A DNA stretch of 64,000 nucleotides from Achatina immaculata. Its lineage: Eukaryota; Mollusca; Gastropoda; Stylommatophora; Achatinidae. The notes below the pieces were generated by a model, which did no database searches, had not been told where the DNA came from, and saw only the letters and a program-made list of their open reading frames with translations. Location: assembly GCA_009760885.1 (NCBI GenBank), contig CM019692.1:48209430-48273429 (forward strand). The letters run 5' to 3'. Positions 47,101 through 57,000 of this stretch are shown here, one piece after another. The position numbers were made by a program, and so were the translations under genes. Position 1 is the stretch's first letter; each line of letters begins with the position of its first letter.

Positions 47101-49787
47101 TTTGTAGAGTCTATATTAGAATGAATTGTATATGATTATTTATTACCATTGATGAGGGGCACCTGAGTAGCAAAGTGGCTAGTGCACTCATCTCATCTGG
47201 TCTGAGGCCCCCTGGTCACTCAACTGTAGAAATGGATACCTGACTCCTTTTTCTTGTTTTTTTTAGGTAGGAGCTGGGTAAGGAAAGGAGCCAAGTATGA
47301 TGTTGACCTCACCCTCTAGTGAGGCAGTAGTTCAGGGAAAACATGGGCACTAATATCACACCCTCTAGATACCTTTATGACATGATAAGGCCACCTTTAA
47401 CTTACAAATAAACTATTTACCATGCAGCAGTATCATGTATTCATAGTGTTAGTCTGAAGGATCTATAATGCAATACAATCATAATGAATGCACTCACATA
47501 AGGATCACACATTCAGATTTAAGCAATTAAGGTTCTTTTTTTCTTAAACCTTTATTAAGGTTTATTTTGTTTTTCCTTCACACACCAACTAATCAATTTT
47601 ATCCATATTTTTTCAATTCTGATTTAGAAATTGCTCATCAAGCAATGCCAATAATCAACACTGACAGCAGAAGAATTCTTGTTTTACTGGTGACCTCCCT
47701 TGCACAATATACCGTTTCTGCTTCCCTCATATTCTCCAGTGATCAAGTGAAATATTCGTACTATACTTAAAATTACAAATAGTGCCAGGCTTGGAAAACT
47801 TACTCGTTCTACTATAAAGGCTCCACTGCCACATTCCCTACAACTCAAGCGCAACTTTGCAGGACGCACACATTCACAAATTTTGCAGAAAACAAAGAAC
47901 CTGTGGTGTTCTGCAACAAAAACCAACCAACAGGTAAAACATCTCTATCATTTTTTTTTTGTTGTAAAATACAACAACATCATCTATAAAAAACATTTTT
48001 TTTTCAACATTTAATTAAATAATTACAATGCTGGTCACCTTTAGCACACATCAGATCACTATATATTTCATTATCAATATAAACATATATTTTAAAAAAT
48101 AAGTACTTTAAAAGCAATAAAACCGTAAAGTTCACCAACCATTTTGCTTTTCTGTCCCTCTGCCAACTTCTCTCTTGTTCCATGTCACCTCTCCACAGAG
48201 CAAAGCACCATCAACACCAGAGCCTCCAGAAACACACTGGTTTTCATGAGGAAGATCTTCTCCATCAACACTTGATTCCCTTGATACTGATTTAAATACC
48301 TCTTTCATACTCTGTGCTCCACTGTCCTTGTGAAGCAGGCTTTTAAATGCCAAATCCCCACTGCCTAAGCCATCATCAGACCAAGAGAATGCATGAACAG
48401 TAGTGAAAGCCCCAAGACCACAGTCCTTGAGAAATTAAACACAACAAACTATTCATCTTGATGATTATAAGTGCCCTTTATAAGAAATTTACATCCTTTA
48501 TATACTTTATAAGAAACTTACATCCTTTATTTACAAAGTTCACAGAATATACACAGCCAATGCAAACACTTGATACTGAAACAATGAAGATTTCAGGTGT
48601 ATCCCTAGCAGTGTACTCCAACTGTGAAAGCAATGGATTGAAGACAGTTACATTCAAATGAACCATGTAAAAATTGGTACATGACATTTTGTTTTAGGGA
48701 TAACTGGCACTGGCACGTAAGAATGTCTGCCTGCACGGCTTACACTGCAGTATACTATTCACACAGATGTCACTGCACTAAGGGGAAAAACAGATATTCA
48801 CACAAAAATCATCAAAGTTATAGAGTACTACACACATGTTCACGTAGTACTTGCACAGCAAAAGTGATCAGTGCATTCATCTTTCATGACCAATGATGGT
48901 GGTTCAAAACTGGTCAGAGGAGCACCAGTTATCAAGTCACAGAAACAGCTACCTGGCTTCTTCTGGAATGAATGTGTTAGTGGGTTGTGTGGGAAAGTTG
49001 CATGATGTAATATGGCCCCAAAATCATTTCTAGAGTGCTGGTAAATCAAGGAAAATATGAGCACTAACTCTATGACCTCTAGACGTGTCCATGGCATGAC
49101 AGGGCTACCTTCACTCCTCCCCCACCCTCTCTCTCAAAGTCCCTGCTGACAGGCAAAGGATATCATGTCCTTCCATAACCCTTGATCCCTTGAGCATCTC
49201 ACTCGCTTGTCACTATTTCTCATGCTAGGATGCCAAACCATCAAGCATCTTTTATCTCTACCTCTGTCTCTTCTACCTTCAATCTCTGTTGTCATTAGGT
49301 GCTTTAACTCTACCATGTTCACAATATGCGGAATTATTTAAAAAAAAAGAAAGAAAGAACCTCTACATAACTAAGGTTTTTCATCTTCCAGAACTGACAA
49401 ATATAACATTAAATCTGCAGTCACACATTTAATATATATCTATTAAAGAAACCCCAAAACTGGTGACCTCTCATATATTCTGATAATACACTGCTTTTCA
49501 CTTTTTAAAAAAAATATATTACATACACTCACCTCTAGAACAGAGTCATCACTGAGCAAATGACCACAGAGAACAAGGTTTATACACCTTGGTGAAATAT
49601 TTGCTTCTCTGGCCACAAGGTCTTTCAAATCTCCAACTGTACTTTTGCTATTAATGTCTATGGTGTATGTCTGATTTCCACTAAACTTAATAACAACAAC
49701 AATATCATCTCTATCATTTTCTACTGAAGATGCAGCTGCCAGGCCTGATGTATTTGAAATACTGGCTGCCATATCACTAAATGTCAT
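35120..49787 (-). CDS. PRKN: Parkin, RBR E3 ubiquitin-protein ligase, 11 coding exons, 496 aa
   Basis: Coding exons in gene order: 49787-49533, 48425-48140, 47910-47804, 45587-45504, 44766-44648, 43316-43180, 42194-42133, 40531-40397, 39869-39786, 38468-38351 and 35223-35120. All have GT/AG borders and matching phases and sum to 497 codons including TGA. Parkin ubiquitinates outer mitochondrial membrane proteins after PINK1 activation to trigger mitophagy. Visible domains: Ubl (about 29-103); a Ser-rich linker; RING0 (about 182-260), with its eight Cys/His zinc ligands and the KLR motif; RING1 (VACIIC to LPCPAGC); IBR; REP with conserved Trp (RACWE); RING2 with GGCMHM, catalytic Cys465, His467 and Glu476. 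The C-terminus DHWFG is typical. The length is close to human Parkin (465). Exon 4 reads PSNW where human has PSCW. The IBR and RING2 zinc loops are shorter than in human or fly. Exon 2 uses a weak GTTGGT donor. Introns hold Tc1, LINE, SINE and TTAA elements. Confidence 0.96.
35810..37318 (-). mobile_element. Tc1-like DNA transposon, decayed
   Basis: Termini TACTGTTCAAAAAAAG and TTTTTTAACAGTA are inverted repeats starting at TA. The - strand encodes Tc1 transposase in pieces: an N-terminal paired-type DNA-binding part ([20 protein letters not shown]), a middle ([17 protein letters not shown]) and FQQDNA. It sits in the last intron of PRKN. A partial relative is at 55827. Confidence 0.9.
37366..38180 (-). 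mobile_element. RNase H-bearing LINE, decayed fragment
   Basis: Clearly related to 13180-14000, including the TTCTTCTTCTT run, the C-terminal tail and the RNase H region, but with several indels that break the frame. In the last PRKN intron. Confidence 0.85.
39310..39482 (+). mobile_element. SINE-like repeat S2, 3' part
   Basis: CACCCAGCCTCTAAAAATGA and TACTGTATCCCAAATATGCC match the S2 copy at 23490-23737. It ends in a T-run. Confidence 0.6.
39990..40290 (+). repeat. Interspersed repeat F
   Basis: From TTTCCCTGGAACTATGTGCT through TTTGCCAACCCTGATACCAG, matching copies at 29190 and 58495. In PRKN intron 8. Confidence 0.72.
43487..43760 (-). mobile_element. LINE family B, 274-bp insertion
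   Basis: The - strand reads [18 protein letters not shown], then [20 protein letters not shown] and APCALGT*, with a (CTCT)n tail at the left. Perfect 13-bp duplication AAAGTGCAAGAAT at 43474-43486 and 43761-43773. In PRKN intron 5. Confidence 0.93.
43886..44104 (-). mobile_element. LINE family B, second adjacent copy
   Basis: Same family and orientation as the preceding copy but lacking the CTCT tail. A 7-bp ACATATA lies at both sides (43879-43885, 44105-44111). Confidence 0.75.
44280..44580 (-). mobile_element. LINE C-terminal tail fragment
   Basis: The - strand reads [20 protein letters not shown] and then [18 protein letters not shown], the cysteine-containing tail after RNase H in RNase H-bearing LINEs. 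Confidence 0.72.
44890..45195 (-). mobile_element. LINE family C fragment with (ATG)n tail
   Basis: The - strand encodes [20 protein letters not shown] and [15 protein letters not shown], an RTE-like C-terminus. It ends at RHGTA before a (GATGAT)n tail. In PRKN intron 4. Confidence 0.8.
45951..46291 (+). mobile_element. 341-bp inserted sequence with an exon-like ORF
   Basis: Bounded by a perfect 11-bp direct repeat GTATCCCAAGA (45940-45950 and 46292-46302). Inside, ATGGCGGATATACGGAC at 45964 opens a 63-codon frame (starts [20 protein letters not shown]) that runs to a consensus donor CAG|GTAAGTG at about 46152. The strand is that of the ORF, opposite to PRKN. It looks like a retroposed 5' part of an unknown transcript or the leader of an unrecognised LINE. 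Confidence 0.6.
46331..47090. mobile_element. piggyBac-like TTAA element, inverted relative to the others
   Basis: TTAACTCTTCCTGTAC at the left and GGCATGGGAAGAGTTAA at the right. The internal blocks are the reverse complement of those in the 16024 and 24990 copies. It starts about 30 bases from the duplication of the preceding insertion. In PRKN intron 3. Confidence 0.82.
47155..47405 (+). mobile_element. tRNA-derived SINE, diverged copy
   Basis: Head GAGTAGCAAAGTGGCTAGTG and body CAACTGTAGAAATGGATACC match the SINE family. A T-rich insertion separates the two halves of the body. Confidence 0.72.
48845..49115 (+). mobile_element. tRNA-derived SINE, diverged copy
   Basis: Head GCACAGCAAAAGTGATCAGT and 3' part CATGGCATGACAGGGCTACC match the SINE family with many changes. 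In PRKN intron 1. Confidence 0.68.
49130..49325 (-). mobile_element. LINE family C-like fragment
   Basis: The - strand reads [16 protein letters not shown], then [12 protein letters not shown], resembling the end of RTE-like polyproteins (compare 44890-45195). Confidence 0.55.
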
Positions 49788-49979
49788 TAAATGTTTCTAG
49801 TCTGATATCTGCAGTCTCAGTTTTCATCATTTTTCATCTGCATCTGAAAAAAAGGACAAAAAAATGTAATCCATCTTCATGGTGTATAGTTAAAAATTTG
49901 CTGCAGTTCATAAACTGAATAACAGAAAAGTATGTGAGAAGAGACTGGTCATTTTTGTTAAAAGTATTCTTATGTAGAC

Positions 49980-50345
49980 AAAGGCTGTGGTAGCGTTTTT
50001 GTTTAGCATTTAGTAAAGGTAACCCTGTCATGCCTTAGAGGCACATATTTTCCTTGACCTGTCAGCACACTAGAGGGTGATATGGTCAGTATCACGCCTT
50101 GCTGCCTTTTCTTTCCCCAACTCCAGAAGAAGTCGGGTACCCATTTCTACAGCTAGGTGACTGGGGTGCCGCCGGCCGGATTCGAACTCCCAACCTTCGC
50201 CATGAGACCAGTGCACTAACCACTTCGCCACTCAGACACCCCTGTTTAGCATTTATAAGTTGACAAAGGTTGTGGCAGCGTTTCTGTTTAGAATTTATGA
50301 GTTGACGAAGGCTGCGTTTGCGTTTTTGTTTGGTATTTATGCGCA
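49980..50345 (-). repeat. Imperfect ~45-bp minisatellite interrupted by a SINE
   Basis: On the - strand the unit includes AACAAAAACGC, a CAGCCTTTGTC-like part and ATAAATGCTAAAC. About four units are present, one of them split by the SINE at 50013-50242. Unit length near a multiple of three keeps a frame open with the recurring peptide KQKRxHxLC. It lies 190-560 bases upstream of the PRKN start codon. Confidence 0.72.
50013..50242 (-). mobile_element. tRNA-derived SINE, full length with 13-bp duplication
   Basis: The best copy of the family. On the - strand it starts GGGTGTCTGAGTGGCGAAGT, with an A-box (TGGCGAAGTGG) and a near-perfect B-box (GAGTTCGAATCC), then the tRNA-unrelated body. It ends GGTTACCTTTAC. 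Perfect 13-bp duplication TGTTTAGCATTTA at 50000-50012 and 50243-50255. The boxes resemble an internal pol III promoter. Confidence 0.93.
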
Positions 50346-51046
50346 AAGGCTGCAGTAGAAATGGGAAAACCAGAAGACATGGTGGTCTACAGTATACAAC
50401 GCTAACGGTGTTGTGAATGTCATGCGTTTCAATTTGCTCACTCGACTATGTCATGGGACCTAAAAGTTTTATAGCCTAATGCAAACTAGTTAAAACTGCA
50501 GTGTCAAGTTTCCCCTCCACTATACAAGCCATACAATTTTTTTTCTTTCCCTCCTTTACAGAACCTCTGACATCGGTCTCACTTTTTACCACTTTCGTAG
50601 CTTGAAATTAGTTTTCACATTAGCAACATAACTTTTTTTTATTAAAGCTTAAATAACAACATAACAATCACACTTTTAAAGGTAAAGATAAACAAATAAA
50701 ATATGTTATACATGCGATAAACCATAACGCTGAATCATGTTTCGTCTGTTTACACCGTAGCAGAAATTAACGGGTCATGGCCCTGAAGTACAGTATATTT
50801 ACTTTCTCACTTTTAGTGGAAGTATATCCGAGCAAACAAATAAACTATTTATTCTTTAAATTTTACTATTTACTACTAACTTTTTATTCATTTCGTCTAA
50901 ATTAGTATGTTTCTAAGAAATGTTATATTTAGGCATAAAATAATTTTTTAAATCTTCTTATATGCTATTGATTTTTTAAAAAATATCTCTCCGCAGGGGC
51001 AAATTGTGATAGTTCGGGTCATCGCTTCAGTCATTGTAACTTCAGA

Positions 51047-54000
51047 ATGGCGATGTTACGAGGAGGCTTACAGTTGGCAAAGAAACTTGTCCCCAAGGTT
51101 GAAACAAATATCTTTGCTGCAACTGCAGAATATCACAAAAATGTAAGTATTACGTTTCTTGTTATAGAGAAAACATGGCGTTATTGTAGCATATCAAGGT
51201 GTAGCATTTCATCACGGCGATTTCTGGGTTATTACTGTTGCACGATGGAAACATGCTGAAATGCGTAATTTTATTTAGCATAACTGGTTAGACATTCTAC
51301 TTAACGTGGTTGGCAGTGCCCGTATTTACTTGAAAATAATTTCAAACCTTGCAACAAATACATCATCATCATTACCCGACACAAGCAATGATATCTGTCA
51401 ATCTACGCTCATAATCTTTCAAACTTTCGCTTGTGATACTTTACACCCACCGTCTCGGGAGAACTGTAACCTTCACCCCCAATCCTTCTCCAGTTATTCA
51501 TTCTCCATTTCGCAACGATACTTTCACGTATAGCCAGTTGTTACCGCCAGTCCAATAACTTTTTTTTTTTCCGCTGAAGATTCTTCTGACATTTTCCCTT
51601 AGTCATCTCGGCTTTATGGGGGGGGGGGGGGGGGGTGGGAAGAATCATTTAGTTTCGCCGAGAAACCGTGTCTTCGCTGTCTTATTTTTTAGCAGTTTGT
51701 TCATTGTTCCAGGCCCTTATAGATCAGTAAGCATAATGTATACTGTCCAAAAAAGAAGAAGAAACGCATAGCTTATATAAAGCTTCATTTTTTATATGTT
51801 ATGACAATTTTTTTTTTCCCGGGTATATCAAACCAAACCAAACCAAAAATTGTCACCAAGATATCAGGTCCATGATTTAGCTTGAATTTTGCTATTCTCT
51901 TGTACAGTCAAAATGCAGTAGCTGCCCTTGCTAATCATGCTTTTTTGTTTAACCATAACTCACGTTGCGTTTATGGAAAAGTCGTGATTTTTGTGGGGAG
52001 CATAACTCACTTCCCACACAAATGAAAACATATAAAAGGATGAGGTTACACAAATAAATTCAGTTAATTTTCAAGCAGACAGTTATGGCGCCTCGATCAC
52101 AAAATTTATGAAACATTGCTGTTGGTCGCCTGCAAGCAGGCGAAAGTCAAAGTCAGGTTTCCAGGCATTTAAATGTGTAGCAGAGTACCATCAGTCGACT
52201 TTGGCACTGTTTCCAAGCTACTGGCTCAGCTGAAAACTGGCACCTCAGTGGACAACCCAGGGTGACAACAGCAGCTGATGATCACTTTATTCTGGTTCAT
52301 CACCTCAGAAACAGGTTTACAACAGCTTCCTCAAGTGCTCAGTCATTGCTTGCAGGATGTCGTTTGTCTGATCAAACTGTTTGGAATAGACTGCATGAAG
52401 CTGGACTGGTGGCACGACGACCTCACCGAGGTCCAGTCTTAATGAGATGCCATCACCAAAATTGACTTGTTTGGGCCAACCAGCATCAACCCTAGACAAC
52501 TGACAATCACTGGAGACGTGTCTGGTTTAGTGACGATTCTTCCTTTTTGTTGCACTGCCATGATATGCAGAGAAAGGTCTACCGTAGGCCAAATGAACGT
52601 TTTGCCCAAAATTGCATTGATGAAGCTCCACCGCATGGTGGTGGATATGTAATTGTATGGGGAATGAATAGTTTCAACGGAAGGAGTCCATTGGTGGAGA
52701 TTGAAGGAGGCTTGAATGTGCAATGATACGTCAGTGAAATTCTTCAACCCCATATCCTTCCATTTTTGGCTGCGCAAAAGTCCTGTGTTTCAAAGGACAA
52801 TGCCAGACCCAATTCTGCACGGTTCGCCACACAGTTCCTGACTGCCAACAGCATTCTCACCCTTCCCTGGCCATCCCTGTCTCCAGACATGAATCTGATT
52901 GAGCACCAATGGGATGAGCTGCAAAGACGTGTTTGTCGCAGAAATATTTCTCCAGCCAACCATCGTGATCTGTGGCAGGCACTCCAGGAAGAGTGTGCAG
53001 CCATCCCACAGGCACACATCAGACATCTGATCGCATCTATGCCCAGGAGATGCCAGTCACTGATCAATACAAGTGGAGGCTACACACCATACTAACTTGA
53101 GAACCCCTGGGACTAACAAATTCTTGTCACACAGGTGCAAGAAACTGTCAGATGAGTGTTTAAACACTTAGGCATCATTGTGTGCAATTTGAAAATTTTA
53201 TTCATTCAATTTAAAAAGCTATAGAAATCAAAGTTATGGCTAAAATTGGGTCATGGGTAATTATGCGTTTCTTTTTTTTGGACAGTATAATATATTCATA
53301 ACTTAATAAGGGGGAGAGAAAATGGACTTTTGACTAAGATCAAATATATGTATGACTATTGCTTTATGATCTTTGAACTGTAGGGTTTTTATGAGATGTC
53401 TGGTTTGTGTTATGTGATGCATTGAAGGTGCATAAATTCTGTCTGGTAGATCTGTATTGGACATTGTAAGGTATCTGATCTTATTACAACTCAAAATGGA
53501 GAGCGGAAAATTCTTCTACAATGAAGAAGAGAACAGTACCACCATCCTGGAACAATAATCATCACAGTCAGTGGGTAGAATGCAACAAAGGTATCCTATT
53601 TGTACATGTATAGCAATCTTGCTGGTCTGGCAGGTGTTGGGATAAACGCCGTGGCGACACTGAGTCGCTATGAAAACAAAACCAAGTAGTTTGCCACCCT
53701 GAGCATATCAAGCACTACAACTCCCTACTTGGGAGGACATTTCACCTGGCAGACTTCAACTTAACCTTAATGATAGAGCACATGGACAAAGAATGTGTCA
53801 AGAGGACGCTGCACTAGCTGCCACCAGCCACCAAAATACACATGAAGTCTCACGCGTGGAGAAAGGCCATGACAAATAGACTTTCTTATGCCATCCAAAA
53901 ATCGAAGTTCCGCACTATAAGGTGATATATAGCACATGCGGAACCAAAGAACTAACAATTTCGATAAACTTGCAGGGGAGAAAAATGCCCTGCCCGACAT

Positions 54001-57000
54001 GTGGATCTGATTTACTCTGGACTAACAAATGCCCCAAGAAACAACCCAGATCAAAAGACACCACCAGACAGCACCAGGAGCAGCAGCCAAGAGAAGAACC
54101 AGTGGGCAAAAAGAACAAACAGCCGACCACTGCCGACAAAGGTCCGACCCCAGACAACATAGAGCCACCTTCAGAAACTGAAGATGATGGCTTTAAAATA
54201 GTCGACTGCAGCAGAAAAAGAAGACTGCCCCAGATATCCCCCACAACTGTGGTGGGAAAAAAACACATCAATGTGCACACCGAGGAAATGGCTGACGAAA
54301 GGCAGAACACCAGACTCGCAGCCCCAAACAACAGAAACAAGAAATGCCAATGGAAAAGAACCAAGGATTGCTCCTGTTCAGAATGACAGCATGGACTCTG
54401 CAACTAGGCCAACGAACGTTCCATTCTCCTGGGCTCAGCAAGTTTCGGGAGCCCATTCAGATGAAGAGGATTCCCCTCTATTCATTAACACAGATGAACT
54501 CTCGTGAAACACAAACTCTGCCAATAGGACCAAAAATCTCCACGTGGATTTCATCCTGTGACAGTCTTCAGCACCAGCTTGGATTACAACCAAAAAGCTT
54601 TGTAGAACCTTTTTTTTTTTCATTGTTTAAACAGATCAAGATAGAATTTTTAATCTTTCTGTTGTTTTTTTAGAAATGGTTAAGGAAATTGAAATCTTAA
54701 GCATCAACACTAGAGGCATACAAACAGAATTAGACCACATTGCCTCATTGATACAAACACATAAATCAGATTTCATTCTCATACAGGAAACAGACAGACA
54801 GATATGCAGCGCAAATCACTACAGAGTTAGGCTTAGATTCTCATGTTTTAGCTTGGCCATACAAAATTTAGGGTCTGGATTAGCAATAATACAGACATCA
54901 GATAGATGGAAGATTGTTAGAGCAAATAGAGATAGTAGAGGTGACGAACAATACACACACATACATCATTGTCAGCATACACACTCCACCTAACAACATT
55001 TACCAGCCAGTGTTCTATGAGGACATAGACTTTCTACTTACCCATACATATAGAGGACACAATATTATACTAGGAGGAGATTTTAACTATCTTCTGTCAG
55101 ATACAGACATCATTGGAGGTCAGGTTACAGCCCAGATTGTTAGAACATGCAGAGATGACAAAAACCAACTGGAGATATTACAAGACATAATAGATATACA
55201 AAATTTAGTGGACACATATAGACACACACACATCCACAAGGCAGAAACTCACACACAAAAACAGCCCCCACTGCAGACCTACCAGACTAGACAGAATTTA
55301 CGCACCTTCAACGCATCATATACCACAAACCAGACATCTCACAAAAACCCTACACTTCGCAGACCATAAATCAATAGTCACAGCAATAAATGCGACACAC
55401 ACAAATAGATCTTTTAAACAATCGCCACATTGGAAATTTAACAACACACTTCTCTGAAATGAACATCTTGTAGATCACATAACACAGCTTATTCACACTT
55501 TCACAAACAACATCCCCGCACACAACATTCAGCAACACTGGGAAATCTGAAGAAAAAAATAAAGGATAGAGAGCACTGATACTCTCAACTCAGATACACA
55601 GAGATAGACTTAGACAGGAGAAAATAATTGAAGAAACAATCAGACTAACGAAGCAGATAGACAAAAACTCACACTGCAAGAAGAACTAGATAAACACAGA
55701 CAACACAGATTTCAGGGTGCACTACTGAGGACTAAGCTCAACACTATCACTTAAGAAACACCCACCAAGCAGTACTTAGGGATATAACAAAACGTTCAAT
55801 GCGGCAGAAAAAAAGGTGAGATAATATACTGTTCAAAAAAAGAAATGCAACACTACTGTAGTCGTAATGGACACCAAATTTCAAACTTGTATCAAAATTT
55901 TATTTTATGTAATTAATGTTTCAGTTTTGGTATGAAGAAACTTTTAAGTCTTTAACAATGAAATGATATTCATTAAAATTGGTTTGAACTTTATTCTTTG
56001 TGACTGAGGCCTCCATTTCAGTAAGGTGTATGGCCTCCTCTGGCCTGTATCAGAGAATGACATCTCCTTGACATGAGTCCGATTAGCCATTGGATCTGAT
56101 GTTGTGGAATGGCTGCCTCCTCTTCCCTGAGTGCAAAAGACAAGAGACTGGCTGGTGCCATGTCTCATTGGCGGACTTGTCTATCGAGTTCATCCCTTAA
56201 GTGTTATTTTGGGTTCATGTCTGATGACATGGATGGCCATGGAATGGTCTGGACATTGAAGGAGCTGTATGCTAATTTTATATGATAAATTTTTGCTTAT
56301 TCATGATTTCTGTGATAATTTCATTACTGAGTTTTCACAAATTTCAGGTGATTGATCACTATGAGAATCCAAGAAATGTTGGCTCTTTAGATAAAGATGA
56401 TAAAGATGTAGGAACCGGGCTTGTTGGGGCCCCAGCTTGTGGTGATGTCATGAAACTGCAGGTATGTCTCAAGAAGTATTTTAGTAAATGAAATGATGCA
56501 TAAACAGTCCTGATATTTGCTTATGCAGGATGTCTGAAAAGTAACTCTAGAATTTACATTGTGAGAATTTATTACATACAAACTTTGACATTCTGTTGGC
56601 ATGAATTACTAATCGTGGTTGTCAAGTTTTATACATGTCATTAATGGTTTTATATATGTTTGGAGGAGTGTTCACTGTTCAGTAGACATCATGGCTGAGT
56701 TTATGTGACAAATTCATGAATGAATGATGCAGTATTAGTTTACAGGCGAATTGTTACTCTGCAGTTTGTTTTTTTTTATCTTACATCCTTCCTATGCTGT
56801 TGAATGTCACATGAGACTCATATGATAGTTCGCCAAGTTTTTCTGTTTTTGGCAAGTTTTTTTAACTTCGTCAAGGGATTTTATACCCACTATTTAAGCC
56901 TCTCTCAACAATGTTCTCTTTAGAGTTTATGTGGTTGACATTGTAGTTCTTTTACCTGCCAGAAGATGAGTTTTCAAAACAAAAAAAATTGACAACTGAA

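Larger units (their letters stand above)
49788..51046. promoter_or_regulatory. Divergent PRKN/ISCU intergenic region
   Basis: The only space available for the promoters of both head-to-head genes. No TATA box at a convincing distance from either start. It contains a SINE within a minisatellite (49980-50345) and AT-rich sequence (50630-50990). The 50 bases before the ISCU ATG are less AT-rich (TAGTTCGGGTCATCGC). Confidence 0.5.

Noticed and set aside
50013..50242. Possible functional tRNA gene on the - strand
   Set aside because: A- and B-box are present, but there is no cloverleaf pairing around an anticodon and a 150-base body follows with a target duplication, so it is a tRNA-derived SINE.
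53767..54456. - strand frames of up to 162 codons
   Set aside because: Antisense to the LINE ORF1; the + strand shows the Cys motif and the following endonuclease.
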